Notes: generated by a model from the sequence alone, not told the origin. A DNA stretch of 64,000 nt from Pseudomonas protegens (GCF_013407925.2 NZ_CP060201.1:5317001-5381000), one strand, 5' to 3'. Shown: positions 18,069-39,310, counted from the first letter of the stretch. A program made the numbers and translations.

Positions 18069-18938
18069 TTATTCCTCGCCCTTGAGCACATCGGGCAGGT
18101 AGGCCCGGTGAAAACCGTTGTACGACTCACTGTTGCGCGCCTTGCTCAACGGCCAGGCCCGGCTGCCGAGGCTGGCTGCGCCATCGATGCGCAGGGTGCT
18201 GCCGCTGATAAAGGCCGCGCCGGGGCTGAGCAGAAAGACAATGGCCGCGCTGACTTCCGATTCCGTGCCAATGCGCTTGAGCGGTACGTGCTCGCGCAGG
18301 GTGGGAATGATTGCCTTGAACGCGCCTTCATACGTGTCCATGCCGCTGGAGGCGATCCAGCCCGGCGCCACGGCGTTGACCCGGACTCCGGCATGGCCCC
18401 ATTCGTAGGCGGCGGTCTTGGTGAAGTTGTCCATCCCCGAGCGCGCCGCGCCGGAGTGGCCCATGCCGGGCATGCCGCCCCACATGTCGGCGAGCATGTT
18501 GACGATGCTCCCGCCGTGGCGACTCATGGACTGGTTGAACACTTCCCGGGCCATGAGGAAACCGCCCACCAGGTTGGTGCGCAGCACGGTTTCGAAGCCT
18601 TTCTGGTTGATCGAGGCCAGCGGCGCCGGGTACTGGCCGCCGGCATTGTTCACCAGGCCGTGGATCGGCCCAAAGCCCTCGATCAACTGCGCCACCAGGG
18701 CCTTGACCGCGTCCTCGTCGCGAATGTCGCAGGCCTGCCAGTGGGCCAGGCCGCCGTCTTCGGCAATCTCGCCTGCGACCTTCTGCAGTTTTTCCGCCTT
18801 GCGCCCCACCAGCAGCACCCGGGCGCCGAGGGCCGCCAGTTCGTGGGCGGTGCAGCGGCCGATGCCACTGCCGCCGCCGGTGACGATGACGGTCTGGCCG
18901 GCAAACAATCGGTCTTTGAAAATCGAGTCGTACACCAC
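18069..18938 (-). CDS. atuB: Short-chain dehydrogenase/reductase AtuB
   Basis: 289-aa SDR, thought to act on citronellol/citronellal-type or 3-hydroxyacyl intermediates; its exact step is unsettled. Cofactor loop TGGGSGIGRCTAHEL near residue 20, NNAGG, a Ser/Tyr-type active region atypical for classical SDRs (the YxxxK Tyr is not obvious: GAARSGMDNFTKTAAYEWG) and a proline-rich loop NAVAPGWIASSGMD. Two consecutive GTG codons (18938 and 18935) follow AAAGGAG at 5 and 8 nt; I give the first. No ATG is available at the conserved start. Confidence 0.88.
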   Translation of the reverse strand: MVYDSIFKDRLFAGQTVIVTGGGSGIGRCTAHELAALGARVLLVGRKAEKLQKVAGEIAEDGGLAHWQACDIRDEDAVKALVAQLIEGFGPIHGLVNNAGGQYPAPLASINQKGFETVLRTNLVGGFLMAREVFNQSMSRHGGSIVNMLADMWGGMPGMGHSGAARSGMDNFTKTAAYEWGHAGVRVNAVAPGWIASSGMDTYEGAFKAIIPTLREHVPLKRIGTESEVSAAIVFLLSPGAAFISGSTLRIDGAASLGSRAWPLSKARNSESYNGFHRAYLPDVLKGEE

Positions 18939-18948
18939 GGCCACTCCT

Positions 18949-20739
18949 TTAATTGACGGCGTCGGCGATGCGCTGCGGCACCGGGATCTGGATCTCCAGC
19001 AATTGCTGGGCGAAGGCCTTGCCTTGTGGGTCGATGCGCAGGCTGGCGACACCGCCGCCGCCCAGGGCGTTTTCCAGCAGGAAGTTGAGGCTGTGAGTGC
19101 CCGGCAGGTACCAGCGCTGCACGCGGCCGTGAACCGGGTCCAGCACGTGGCCCATCCAGTCCGCCAGCACCTCCGGAGTCAGGGCTTCGGCGATCCACGG
19201 CAGGTAGTCGGGATGACGCGCTAGCACGCCGATGTTGCTGTGGTTGCCCTTGTCGCCGGAGCGCGCCACCGCCAGCTTGATCAGGGGCACGCTGGCATCG
19301 GGGCGGCCTTGGGGCTTGGGCAGTGAATGCGCGGCGGGCAGGGCGCTGGCGTCCAGGCGGTCCACTTCGGGCAGGGCGCAGGGATGACGCTGGCCGGCAA
19401 AGTCGACGTGCAGTTGGCAGGCGTCCTTGTCCAGCAGGAACGAGAACAGGCGGATGACCGGATAGACCGTGGGCCGCCCGCCGACAATTCCGGTCAGCCC
19501 CGGAGCCATGCCGGTGGCGGCCTGGGCGATTTCCCGGGAGAACAGCACCAGCGCCGCCTTGTGCGGATGGCGCACCGCCAGCTTGATCACCACTTCGCGG
19601 CTGTCCTGGCGGCGGCCGTGGGGACCGTAGGTGGCTTCGCTGCCCAGCAGCTCGATATTGACTTCGCTGTAGTCCGGCCAGCCACGCTGGGCGAACATCT
19701 CGCGGGTCTTGTCGATGATCGCCCGGCTGACCCGGCGCGCCTTGGCCACCGCATCGATCCCGGCCATCAGGCAACTGGCGGTGCAGCGGAAGCCGTCGGG
19801 GTAGGTGGCGCTGACCTTGTACTGATGGCTGGGGGGCAGGCCCTTGGCGCCCTGGACCCTGACCTCGTTCGGCGCCTGCTGGTGCAGTTGCACCTCGGAG
19901 AAATCGCACACCACATCCGGAAGCAGGTAAGCCTGTGGATTGCCGATTTCGTACAACAGTTGTTCGCCAACCGTCAGCGGGCTGATCAGCCCGCCGCTGC
20001 CTGGCGCCTTGCTGACCACGAACTGGCCGTCGGCGTCGACTTCGACGATGGGAAAGCCGATGTGCTCGTAGTCCGGCACCTCGTGCCAATCGGTGAAGTT
20101 GCCGCCGGTGCACTGGGCGCCGCATTCGATGATGTGCCCGGCCAGGGCGGCCTGGGCCAGGCGGTGGTAGTCCTGCCAGGACCACTTGAACTCGTGGACC
20201 AGGGCGGCGCTGACCACCGCGCTGTCGACGCCGCGTCCGGTGATCACGATATCGGCCCCCAGGCCCAGGGCTTCGACGATGCCCGGGGCGCCAAGGTAGG
20301 CATTGATGGAGACGCACATCGGCGGCAGGGGCGCGCCGCTGAACATTTCCTGGATGCCGGCGCCGGCCAGTTGCTTGAATTGTGGTTGCAGGTCATCCCC
20401 CAGCAGCACGGCGATCTTCAGCGGCACCCCGGCCTGCTCGCAGGCGGCGCGCAGGGCATTGGCGCAGGCTTGGGGATTGACCCCGCCGGCATTGCTGATG
20501 ACGCGGATCTTCTGCGCATGGATCGAGCCCAGCAAGGGAGTGAGCACCTCGACAAAATCCGTGGCGTAACCGGCGTTCGGGTCCTTCAGGCGTGCCCCGG
20601 CCATGATCGACAGGGTGATCTCCGCCAGGTAATCGAACACCAGGTAATCCAGGCGTCCGCCTTGCACCAGTTGCGCGGCGGCGCTGCTGGTGTCGCCCCA
20701 GAAGGCGCTGGCGCAGCCGATTCTTACGGTCTTGGTCAT
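18949..20739 (-). CDS. atuA: Acyclic terpene utilisation protein AtuA (DUF1446)
   Basis: 596-aa protein; first gene of the operon and marker of the Atu pathway. It belongs to the DUF1446/AtuA family of uncertain reaction (proposed role in geranyl/citronellyl-CoA processing). Conserved stretches: IGCASAFWGDTSSAA, VISNAGGVNPQACA, ITGRGVDSAV, CTGGNFTDW, and the C-terminal segment AVARSGDKGNHSNIGV. Ten bp separate it from the atuB start. The operator-containing gap to atuR lies upstream. Confidence 0.93.
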   Translation of the reverse strand: MTKTVRIGCASAFWGDTSSAAAQLVQGGRLDYLVFDYLAEITLSIMAGARLKDPNAGYATDFVEVLTPLLGSIHAQKIRVISNAGGVNPQACANALRAACEQAGVPLKIAVLLGDDLQPQFKQLAGAGIQEMFSGAPLPPMCVSINAYLGAPGIVEALGLGADIVITGRGVDSAVVSAALVHEFKWSWQDYHRLAQAALAGHIIECGAQCTGGNFTDWHEVPDYEHIGFPIVEVDADGQFVVSKAPGSGGLISPLTVGEQLLYEIGNPQAYLLPDVVCDFSEVQLHQQAPNEVRVQGAKGLPPSHQYKVSATYPDGFRCTASCLMAGIDAVAKARRVSRAIIDKTREMFAQRGWPDYSEVNIELLGSEATYGPHGRRQDSREVVIKLAVRHPHKAALVLFSREIAQAATGMAPGLTGIVGGRPTVYPVIRLFSFLLDKDACQLHVDFAGQRHPCALPEVDRLDASALPAAHSLPKPQGRPDASVPLIKLAVARSGDKGNHSNIGVLARHPDYLPWIAEALTPEVLADWMGHVLDPVHGRVQRWYLPGTHSLNFLLENALGGGGVASLRIDPQGKAFAQQLLEIQIPVPQRIADAVN

Positions 20740-20774
20740 GGCAGGGCTCTCGAAAAAAGAACTGCGAGGAGGCT

Positions 20775-20791
20775 ACCAAGCAAGCGCTTGG
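20775..20791. promoter_or_regulatory. AtuR operator, atuA-proximal
   Basis: CCAAGC-AAGC-GCTTGG at 20776-20791: a perfect 6-bp-arm inverted repeat. In P. aeruginosa AtuR is known to bind two inverted repeats in the atuR-atuA gap. Centred about 45 bp upstream of the atuA ATG, so binding should block atuA transcription. Confidence 0.8.
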
Positions 20792-20820
20792 TTTGTAAAT
20801 GGGCCGATGGAATCTTCTGC

Positions 20821-20837
20821 CCAAGCGCTTGCTTGGT
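20821..20837. promoter_or_regulatory. AtuR operator, atuR-proximal
   Basis: CCAAGC-GCTT-GCTTGG at 20821-20836, the exact reverse complement of the other site (17 bases including one flank). 29 bp separate the two sites. Likely also gives atuR autoregulation. Confidence 0.8.
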
Positions 20838-20917
20838 GATCCCGGGGAGCTTAAATTGCGCGCGCTACAGCCGCTTTCAGGCTGGGCTCTTGATGAAGTG
20901 ACGCTAGGAGAACACCG

Positions 20918-21553
20918 GTGGACGAGCAAAAAGCCTTGCAGGTGGTACGCGAGCTGATTGCCAGCGGGCAAGTGACCGATCCCGACAGTGCCCGGGGCAA
21001 ACTGTTGCAGACCGCCGCCCATCTGTTTCGCAACAAGGGCTACGAACGCACCACGGTGCGCGATCTGGCCAGCGCGGTGGGCATCCAGTCCGGCAGCATC
21101 TTTCACCACTTCAAGAGCAAGGACGACATCCTGCGGGCGGTGATGCAGGAAACCATCCACTACAACACCGCCCTGATGCGCGCCGAGCTGGCCGAGGCCG
21201 GCAGCGTGCGCGAGCGGGTGCTGGCGCTGATCCGCTGCGAACTGCAATCGATCATGGGCGGCAGTGGCGAAGCCATGGCGGTGCTGGTCTATGAATGGCG
21301 TTCACTGTCCGCAGAAGGCCAAGCCGCGGTGCTGGCCCTGCGCGACATCTATGAACAGATCTGGCTCCAGGTGCTGGGGGAGGCCAAGGCCGCCGGGTTT
21401 ATCAAGGGCGATGTGTTCATCACCCGGCGCTTTCTCACCGGCGCCTTGTCCTGGACTACCACCTGGTTTCGGGCCCAGGGCAGCATGACCCTGGAGCAGT
21501 TGGCCGAGGAGGCTCTGCTGCTGGTGCTCAAGGATCATTCGCACGCCGATTGA
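20918..21553 (+). CDS. atuR: TetR-family repressor AtuR
   Basis: 211 aa. The N-terminal HTH is GKLLQTAAHLFRNKGYERTTVRDLASAVGIQSGSIFHHFKSK split over about residues 27-68 (classic TetR layout); the rest is a ligand-binding helical domain. Divergent from atuA with two matched operators between them, so it should repress the atu operon and be released by terpene-derived CoA esters, as known for P. aeruginosa AtuR. GTG start at 20918 with TAGGAG 8 nt upstream. Confidence 0.92.
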   Translation: MDEQKALQVVRELIASGQVTDPDSARGKLLQTAAHLFRNKGYERTTVRDLASAVGIQSGSIFHHFKSKDDILRAVMQETIHYNTALMRAELAEAGSVRERVLALIRCELQSIMGGSGEAMAVLVYEWRSLSAEGQAAVLALRDIYEQIWLQVLGEAKAAGFIKGDVFITRRFLTGALSWTTTWFRAQGSMTLEQLAEEALLLVLKDHSHAD

Positions 21554-21667
21554 ATCTGCAGTGCAACATTGTCGACGAGCCTTAAAGCGCCTAGCTTTAG
21601 AGCATTCTTTTTCTATTGTCCGAGGTGGGTTGCCTTGATCTCCTTGTCGTTGCGATCAGCCTTGCGA

Positions 21668-22432
21668 ATGCTTTTGCTGGCGCTGGTAACCCTTTGGGTC
21701 TGTCCGGTCTTCTCGGCGCAACTGGTACGGGTCGCGGCGGCACATTTCCCGCCCTACACCGTCCGTCCTGAAACCGGTGCCGACACCGGCTTGCTGCCGC
21801 AGTTGGTGGAGGCCCTGAACCAGTCCCAGAACAAGTACCAGTTCGTCCTGGTGCCGACCTCGATTCCCCGGCGTTTTCGCGATTTCGAACAAGGCCGGGT
21901 CGACCTGGCGATCTTCGAGAACCCGGCCTGGGGCTGGAAGGACATTGACCACACCAGTGTCGACATGGGCCTGGAGGATGCGGAGATCTTCGTCGCCCAG
22001 CGCCAGCCCGGCCGCGGCCAGGAATATTTCGCCGACCTCAAGGGCAAGCGCCTGGCGCTGTTCAGCGGCTATCACTACGCCTTTGCCCAGTTCAACGCCG
22101 ACCCCAAGTACCTGGCCGACGCCTACAACGCCACGCTCACCTATTCCCACGACAGCAACCTGCTGATGGTCCTGCGGGGTAGGGCGGACATTGCCCTGGT
22201 GACCCGCTCCTACCTCAGCGACTTTCTGGTCCGCAATGCCGAGAACAATGACCAGTTGCTGGTGTCCCAGCGCATCGATCAGGTCTACCACCACTACAGC
22301 CTGATCCGGCCCCAGGCGCCGATCAGCGCCGAAGACTTTGCCGGGCTGCTGCAAACACTGCGGGCCAACGGCCAGTTGCGCAAAATCTTCGATCCCTACC
22401 GCATCGTCGTGATGCCCGTGCCCCACGCCTGA
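21668..22432 (+). CDS. Periplasmic solute-binding-like protein (PBPb superfamily)
   Basis: 254 aa from the ATG at 21668, which starts directly with a signal peptide (MLLLALVTLWVCPVFSA). The mature part has the amino-acid-binding-protein fold: VRVAAAHFPPYTVRPE, GLLPQLVEALNQ, FRDFEQGRVDLAIFENPAW, DLKGKRLALFSGYHY, IALVTRSYLSDFLV. No permease or ATPase gene is adjacent, so it may feed a distant transporter or a sensor, or be an orphan. A TTG at 21569 would give an unusually long N-region. A weak hairpin (TAAAGC/GCTTTA, 21583-21599) between atuR and this gene may end atuR transcription. Confidence 0.75.
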   Translation: MLLLALVTLWVCPVFSAQLVRVAAAHFPPYTVRPETGADTGLLPQLVEALNQSQNKYQFVLVPTSIPRRFRDFEQGRVDLAIFENPAWGWKDIDHTSVDMGLEDAEIFVAQRQPGRGQEYFADLKGKRLALFSGYHYAFAQFNADPKYLADAYNATLTYSHDSNLLMVLRGRADIALVTRSYLSDFLVRNAENNDQLLVSQRIDQVYHHYSLIRPQAPISAEDFAGLLQTLRANGQLRKIFDPYRIVVMPVPHA

Positions 22433-22530
22433 ACCCCTGGGGGCTGCCCGGGCTCCCTCAAGGGCGCGGCTAAATTTCTCCCGCCGGTCCACGTCACTTG
22501 CTTGAATGCCCTTTGACGCTGAGGCCTGCC

Positions 22531-22878
22531 ATGTCCCTTGTAAGTCCGCTGAGTGTCCAGGCCCTGTCGGCGGCTGCGCTGCCGGGCATCGATGAGGTCG
22601 GCGCCCGGTGCCGGTTGTTCCCGGCATGGCCGGGCCGGGGCCAGGAGTCCATGGCACTGGGGGCCCAGGCCGAACGGCAGGATCAACTGGCGTTCTGGCT
22701 GTCGGCCCAGGTGCACGCGCTGTACCTGGACCCGCCGGGCACGCCGCCACCGGCGTTCGCCCACGTCGATGCCTGTGCCGGGCAAAACCGTTGTCGGTAC
22801 TGCCGGCAGGACTTCGATCTTGTGCACAAACGTGCCGCGTTGCTGGTGCTGGGGCGCAGTGGCCTGCTGGAAGGATGA
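22531..22878 (+). CDS. Small Cys-rich hypothetical protein beside pvdS
   Basis: 115 aa, no signal peptide or membrane segment. I do not recognise the family. A C-terminal CAGQNRCRYCRQDFD cluster (three Cys within ten residues) could bind metal or a redox cofactor. The rest is Ala/Gly/Pro-rich. The stop lies only 7 bp from the stop of convergent pvdS. Coding status is supported by ATG position and high-GC third bases, but I have no homologue to name. Confidence 0.5.
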   Translation: MSLVSPLSVQALSAAALPGIDEVGARCRLFPAWPGRGQESMALGAQAERQDQLAFWLSAQVHALYLDPPGTPPPAFAHVDACAGQNRCRYCRQDFDLVHKRAALLVLGRSGLLEG

Positions 22879-22885
22879 GCGGCGC

Positions 22886-23434
22886 TCAGCGCCTGGCGAA
22901 GGTGTCGGGGCGATTGCCCGAGACTTTGCGGCAATGCACCAGGGCATCGCGAATCATGAAATTGACCAGGGTCGGCGAGACCCCCAGTTCCTTGGCGATG
23001 TCCTTTTGCGGCACGCCGTGCAGGCGATACATCTCGAAGGCATAGCGGGTGCGACTGGGCAGCTCGGTCAGGGCATCGGCAATGTGTTCCAGGGTGGAAA
23101 AGTTCATGTGCGAGGTTTCGGGCGAAGCGCCATGAATCACCACGTTCAAGCCTTCTTCTTCAGTGCCTGAATACTTCAGCTCCAGTGCCTGCTTGCGGTA
23201 ATGGTCGATGGCCAGATTGCGCACGATCTGGAACAGGTAGCTGAGCTGGGCCTTGAACGAGGAGGTGATTTGCGGGGCCGACTGCAGGCGGAAAAAGGCG
23301 TCCTGGACCACGTCTTCAGCCCGGGACCGGCAGCCGGTAATCCGGGCTGCGATCTTCACCAGGATCAGACGGTTGTCGACAAAAGCCTGGAGTAACGGTG
23401 AATCGCACCTGCTTGTGGATACTGGTTCCGTCAT
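22886..23434 (-). CDS. pvdS: Iron-starvation ECF sigma factor PvdS
   Basis: 182-aa sigma-70 ECF factor that directs RNA polymerase to pyoverdine genes. The region-2 stretch AARITGCRSRAEDVVQDAFF and FQIVRNLAIDHYRKQ and the region-4 stretch GVPQKDIAKELGVSPTLVNF match PvdS almost residue for residue. Start chosen at ATG 23434 (MTEPVSTSRCD) because it gives the known PvdS N-terminus and has AAGGTG upstream; the ORF is open 63 bp farther. Transcribed away from pvdL. Expected control: Fur repression at the promoter and FpvR anti-sigma outside this window. Confidence 0.96.
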   Translation of the reverse strand: MTEPVSTSRCDSPLLQAFVDNRLILVKIAARITGCRSRAEDVVQDAFFRLQSAPQITSSFKAQLSYLFQIVRNLAIDHYRKQALELKYSGTEEEGLNVVIHGASPETSHMNFSTLEHIADALTELPSRTRYAFEMYRLHGVPQKDIAKELGVSPTLVNFMIRDALVHCRKVSGNRPDTFARR

Positions 23435-23505
23435 GGAAATCACCTTGTTGCAAAGAGGTAAGTGGGACGCCAGAAAAATCTGACCCGTCCTACACATCGA
23501 GCGAC

Positions 23506-23536
23506 AAATTAGGATGAATGATAATGATTGTCAATT
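23506..23536 (-). promoter_or_regulatory. pvdS promoter with embedded Fur box
   Basis: Minus-strand TTGACA (23534-23529) - 17 bp - TAATTT (23511-23506), an excellent sigma-70 promoter. The sequence between and over the -35, TTGACAATCATTATCATTC on the minus strand, closely matches the Fur consensus, so iron-loaded Fur should occlude RNA polymerase. About 72 bp before the pvdS ATG. Confidence 0.85.
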
Positions 23537-23627
23537 GAGAAAAAGAACTAATGCTCTCTAGCGGTGCAGATTGAGAACAGCGGCTCGTTCAGGGGGCGGA
23601 GCGGGTCCTGCCAGGGCCCATGGGGAC

Positions 23628-23651
23628 TAATTATTTGCCGAGGTCATCCGT
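23628..23651 (+). promoter_or_regulatory. PvdS-dependent (iron-starvation box) promoter of pvdL
   Basis: TAATT (23628-23632), 16-bp gap, CGT (23649-23651): the IS-box arrangement TAAAT-N16/17-CGT with one change in the -35-type element. It implies a leader of roughly 150 nt before the pvdL ATG. The remaining 374-bp pvdS-pvdL gap shows nothing else. Confidence 0.7.
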
Positions 23652-23808
23652 TCCCATGGGAGAAAGACTCCGGGCAGCAAGCCCGGGCGCGGCGCCTTGC
23701 GGATGCCTGTGACCTGTTGCCAACCCGTTGATTTTTAAGTGGGTTGCCAGGGGCATGGCAGGGCAGGGCCCGCCCTCCATCGCAAGCACACTCCTGGCAG
23801 GAAACCCC

Positions 23809-36825
<13,017 letters not shown>

Positions 36826-36830
36826 AACGG

Positions 36831-36965
36831 TTGTGGCGAGGGAGCTTGCTCCCGCTGGGTGGCGCAGCCACCCCAATGGCTGCACCTGCGTTCCTTCAGG
36901 ACGATCGCAGACTCAGGCTTTACGGCCGCTGCGCGCCCGAGCGGGAGCAAGCTCCCTCGCCACAA
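36831..36965. repeat. Inverted pair of REP elements downstream of pvdL
   Basis: A 25-nt copy at 36831-36855 (begins TTGTGGCGAGGGAGC) and its perfect reverse complement at 36941-36965, separated by 85 bp. This is the classic Pseudomonas REPIN arrangement; as RNA it makes a long stem that may act as the pvdL 3' end. Confidence 0.88.
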
Positions 36966-36993
36966 GGGGGGCTTCGGCCTGTCCGCTGATCCT

Positions 36994-37002
36994 TGCTATA
37001 GT
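36994..37002 (+). promoter_or_regulatory. Extended -10 promoter of first DGHYR paralogue
   Basis: TGCTATAGT, an extended -10 (TGnTATAnT). Predicted start near 37009, so the hairpin at 37015-37037 would lie at the 5' end of the mRNA. The second paralogue has the same kind of element (TGCTATATT). Confidence 0.55.
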
Positions 37003-37014
37003 CCGCCGCGCATT

Positions 37015-37037
37015 GCCCGACAGCAGCCCTGTCGGGC
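37015..37037 (+). other. Perfect 9-bp hairpin in 5' leader
   Basis: GCCCGACAG - CAGCC - CTGTCGGGC followed by TTTGTC. Terminator-like, yet placed between the predicted promoter and the gene at 37071, so it may attenuate transcription, or end read-through from pvdL. Confidence 0.5.
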
Positions 37038-37070
37038 TTTGTCGTTTCAGACAGTTCAAGGACCGGAACC

Positions 37071-38108
37071 ATGGCAGAACAGCTTTACTGGCACGACATC
37101 GAAGATACGTTGGGCAACTGGAGTGGCCTGGGTGTCGAAGTGCAGCCAAATGCCACGGACAAACCGCCGCTGTACCTGCGCACCGGCGCCAATGCCCGGA
37201 TCAAGCTGATGCACCATGACACGCCATTGTTCTGGGCCACCCTGGCCCGCGACCACGGCGGCGTCTGGCTGGTGCGCAACCCGCTGGCCGAGGGCGCCGA
37301 ATGCCGGTTGCTGGCACCCATCGACTCAGCCACGGTCGAACAGCACGCGGCGCTGGCGCCCGAGCGGCGGATAAAGGCCTGGAGCCGCTATTTCGTCAGC
37401 CGCCTGAGTGACAGTGCCCGGCACTTTCTCACCCCCGGTTACTGGCTGGCCCAGGGCCTGCTGCCGGAGCCTGGCAGCACCGCGCGCGGTCTGGACAACT
37501 GGTGCTTCAGCTCGCGGGACGATGCCCTGAGCCACCTGCCCAACTGGCGACTGTACGGCGAGGATTTTCTCGACAAGCTGCAACCCCAGACCCTGGAATG
37601 GATCGACTGGTGGCACGGCGGCGGCAAACTCATTGGCCTGCACCGTGTCGACCCTGAGGCCGGGCGCTTGAAGTGGTGGCGTAAAAAGGCTCGCGAAGGC
37701 AGCCTGCCGCCGGTGCTGCTGTGGTACGTCGGCGGGCTGGCGTCCTATGTGGTGATCGACGGCCATTACCGTTTGCAGGCGGCCCTGGCGGAAAACCTCG
37801 CGCCGGCGTTCATCGTACTCAGCGCCACCCGGGTGCGCGACTTCGCGCCCAGCCCCGAGCACCAGCAACGGGTCATGGACTCGTTGCGCAAGCGCGGCGA
37901 CGCGGTGCCGCGCAACCAGGCCCTGAGCACCGATAACCTCAACCGGGTGTTGATCCAGGCCTTCGATGACCGGCCGCAGTACCGCAGCGCCACCCAGGCC
38001 TGGGCCAGCCACGAGCCGGACTCACAGTGGTGCGACGAAGTGCGTCAGTGCCTGAGCGGGCAGGGGCTTGAGCAAGAGCTGGAAGCGGTCATCGCCCGGC
38101 GTGGGTAG
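37071..38108 (+). CDS. ParB/Srx-fold-like protein of unknown function, paralogue 1
   Basis: 345 aa, no signal peptide. Unnamed family. Residues about 205-250 contain GRLKWWRKKAREGSLPP, a hydrophobic strand, then VIDGHYRLQAALAENLAP (Asp230-Gly-His-Tyr-Arg). This succession (basic helix, LPP-I-strand, DGHHR-type loop, helix) is the layout of the ParB/sulfiredoxin/SerK fold. The N-terminal 200 residues are Trp-rich and unrecognised. About 40-50% identical by eye to the next gene, i.e. a tandem duplication. AAGGA precedes the ATG. Confidence 0.65.
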   Translation: MAEQLYWHDIEDTLGNWSGLGVEVQPNATDKPPLYLRTGANARIKLMHHDTPLFWATLARDHGGVWLVRNPLAEGAECRLLAPIDSATVEQHAALAPERRIKAWSRYFVSRLSDSARHFLTPGYWLAQGLLPEPGSTARGLDNWCFSSRDDALSHLPNWRLYGEDFLDKLQPQTLEWIDWWHGGGKLIGLHRVDPEAGRLKWWRKKAREGSLPPVLLWYVGGLASYVVIDGHYRLQAALAENLAPAFIVLSATRVRDFAPSPEHQQRVMDSLRKRGDAVPRNQALSTDNLNRVLIQAFDDRPQYRSATQAWASHEPDSQWCDEVRQCLSGQGLEQELEAVIARRG

Positions 38109-38118
38109 GGCGCTGACC

Positions 38119-38146
38119 GCCTTCGCTGGCAAGCCAGCTCCTACAG
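38119..38146. repeat. Single REP element
   Basis: Contains the REP core GCTGGCAAGCCAGCTCC, a near-palindrome found repeatedly in this window. Lies just after the first paralogue's stop. Confidence 0.7.
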
Positions 38147-38168
38147 GCGAAAGCGTCCTCCAGACATC

Positions 38169-38177
38169 TGCTATATT
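38169..38177 (+). promoter_or_regulatory. Extended -10 promoter of second DGHYR paralogue
   Basis: TGCTATATT, followed by GCGTCCGCC much as in the first paralogue (GTCCGCC), so the promoter was apparently duplicated with the gene. It indicates separate transcription rather than one operon. Confidence 0.55.
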
Positions 38178-38227
38178 CGCGTCCGCCTGCCGCAGGACCG
38201 GTCATTGATCAAGGATTAGGGACAATC

Positions 38228-39277
38228 GTGGAACAGATTTTCTGGCGTGACATCGAGGATTTGGCCGGCCAGTGGAACGGCCTCGGCGTAGACGTCAAAC
38301 GCCCGGCCAGCGGCAAGCCCAACCTGTGCCTGCTCAGTGGCAACAACTGCCGTATGCAGCTGGTGCTCGGCGACCAGACCCTGCTCTGGGGCACCATGTC
38401 CCGCTGCCTGTATGGCGTGTGGCTGGTGCGCAATCACCTGCCGGAGCAACTGCCGCAAACCCTGGTGGGCCCCATCGACTCGCCTCAGGTGGAACAACAG
38501 GCGCGCCTCGACCCGGCGCTGCGCCTCAAGGCCTGGAGCCGCTTCTTCGTCGAACAACTGATGCAGCACCAGCCGGACTTCTTTTACCCCGGCTACTGGC
38601 TGGTGCGGGCCCTGCGCCCGGCATCGCAGAAACCCATGCGGCCGCTGCTCAGCGGCACCGAAGCCTGGTACTTCAAGGGCGGTGAAGATGCCCTGAGCCA
38701 TATGCCGCAGTGGGCGATCCATGGGCGCAACATCCTCGACAACCAACAGGCCGGTACGGCGCGCTGGGTCGGGTTGGGGGAGTACGGTGGCGCAGTAGTC
38801 GGCCTGCATGCCGTGGACCCGCATTCCGGCCGTCTCAAATGGTGGCGCAAGAAAGCCCGCGAAGGCAGCTTGCCGCCGATCCTGCTGTGGTACGTCACCG
38901 GTCTGAGCTGTTATCTGATTCTCGATGGCCATTACCGCCTGCAGGCGGCCATCGATGAAAACCTGCCGCCGGAGTTCCTGGTGGTCAGCTCGCCGCGGCT
39001 CTACCGCTATCGCCCCAACCCGCAAGAGCAGCAGAAGGTGCTGGGGGCGCTGCAAGTGCAAATCCAGCGCAAAAAACTGGACACCGGGCGCTTCAACCAG
39101 TTGCTGATCAGCACCTTCGATGATCGGCCGTATCACGGCTTTGGCAGCCAGTCCTGGGCGGGGATTGCTTCTGAGCAGGTGTGGATCGACCAGGTCAGCG
39201 GCATCCTCGAGGAGCGCGGAGGCCTGAGCGACCTGGAAGAAATCCTCGAACGCGAAGCGCCGGAAGAATATCGCTGA
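38228..39277 (+). CDS. ParB/Srx-fold-like protein of unknown function, paralogue 2
   Basis: 349 aa; GTG start. Shares with paralogue 1 the opening pattern (FWRDIEDLAGQWNGLGV versus YWHDIEDTLGNWSGLGV), AWSRFFV, SHMPQWAIHG, the exact 17-residue block GRLKWWRKKAREGSLPP and LDGHYRLQAA (Asp233-Arg237), and a C-terminal STFDDRPYHGFGSQSWA versus QAFDDRPQYRSATQAWA. The conserved DDRP near the C-terminus is another shared feature. Possible nucleotide-binding or kinase role as in SerK/SbnI, or none; this is inference from the motif alone. Confidence 0.65.
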   Translation: MEQIFWRDIEDLAGQWNGLGVDVKRPASGKPNLCLLSGNNCRMQLVLGDQTLLWGTMSRCLYGVWLVRNHLPEQLPQTLVGPIDSPQVEQQARLDPALRLKAWSRFFVEQLMQHQPDFFYPGYWLVRALRPASQKPMRPLLSGTEAWYFKGGEDALSHMPQWAIHGRNILDNQQAGTARWVGLGEYGGAVVGLHAVDPHSGRLKWWRKKAREGSLPPILLWYVTGLSCYLILDGHYRLQAAIDENLPPEFLVVSSPRLYRYRPNPQEQQKVLGALQVQIQRKKLDTGRFNQLLISTFDDRPYHGFGSQSWAGIASEQVWIDQVSGILEERGGLSDLEEILEREAPEEYR

Positions 39278-39310
39278 GTCCCAGCCCTAAGGCGTACACG
39301 CCCTCTGTAG

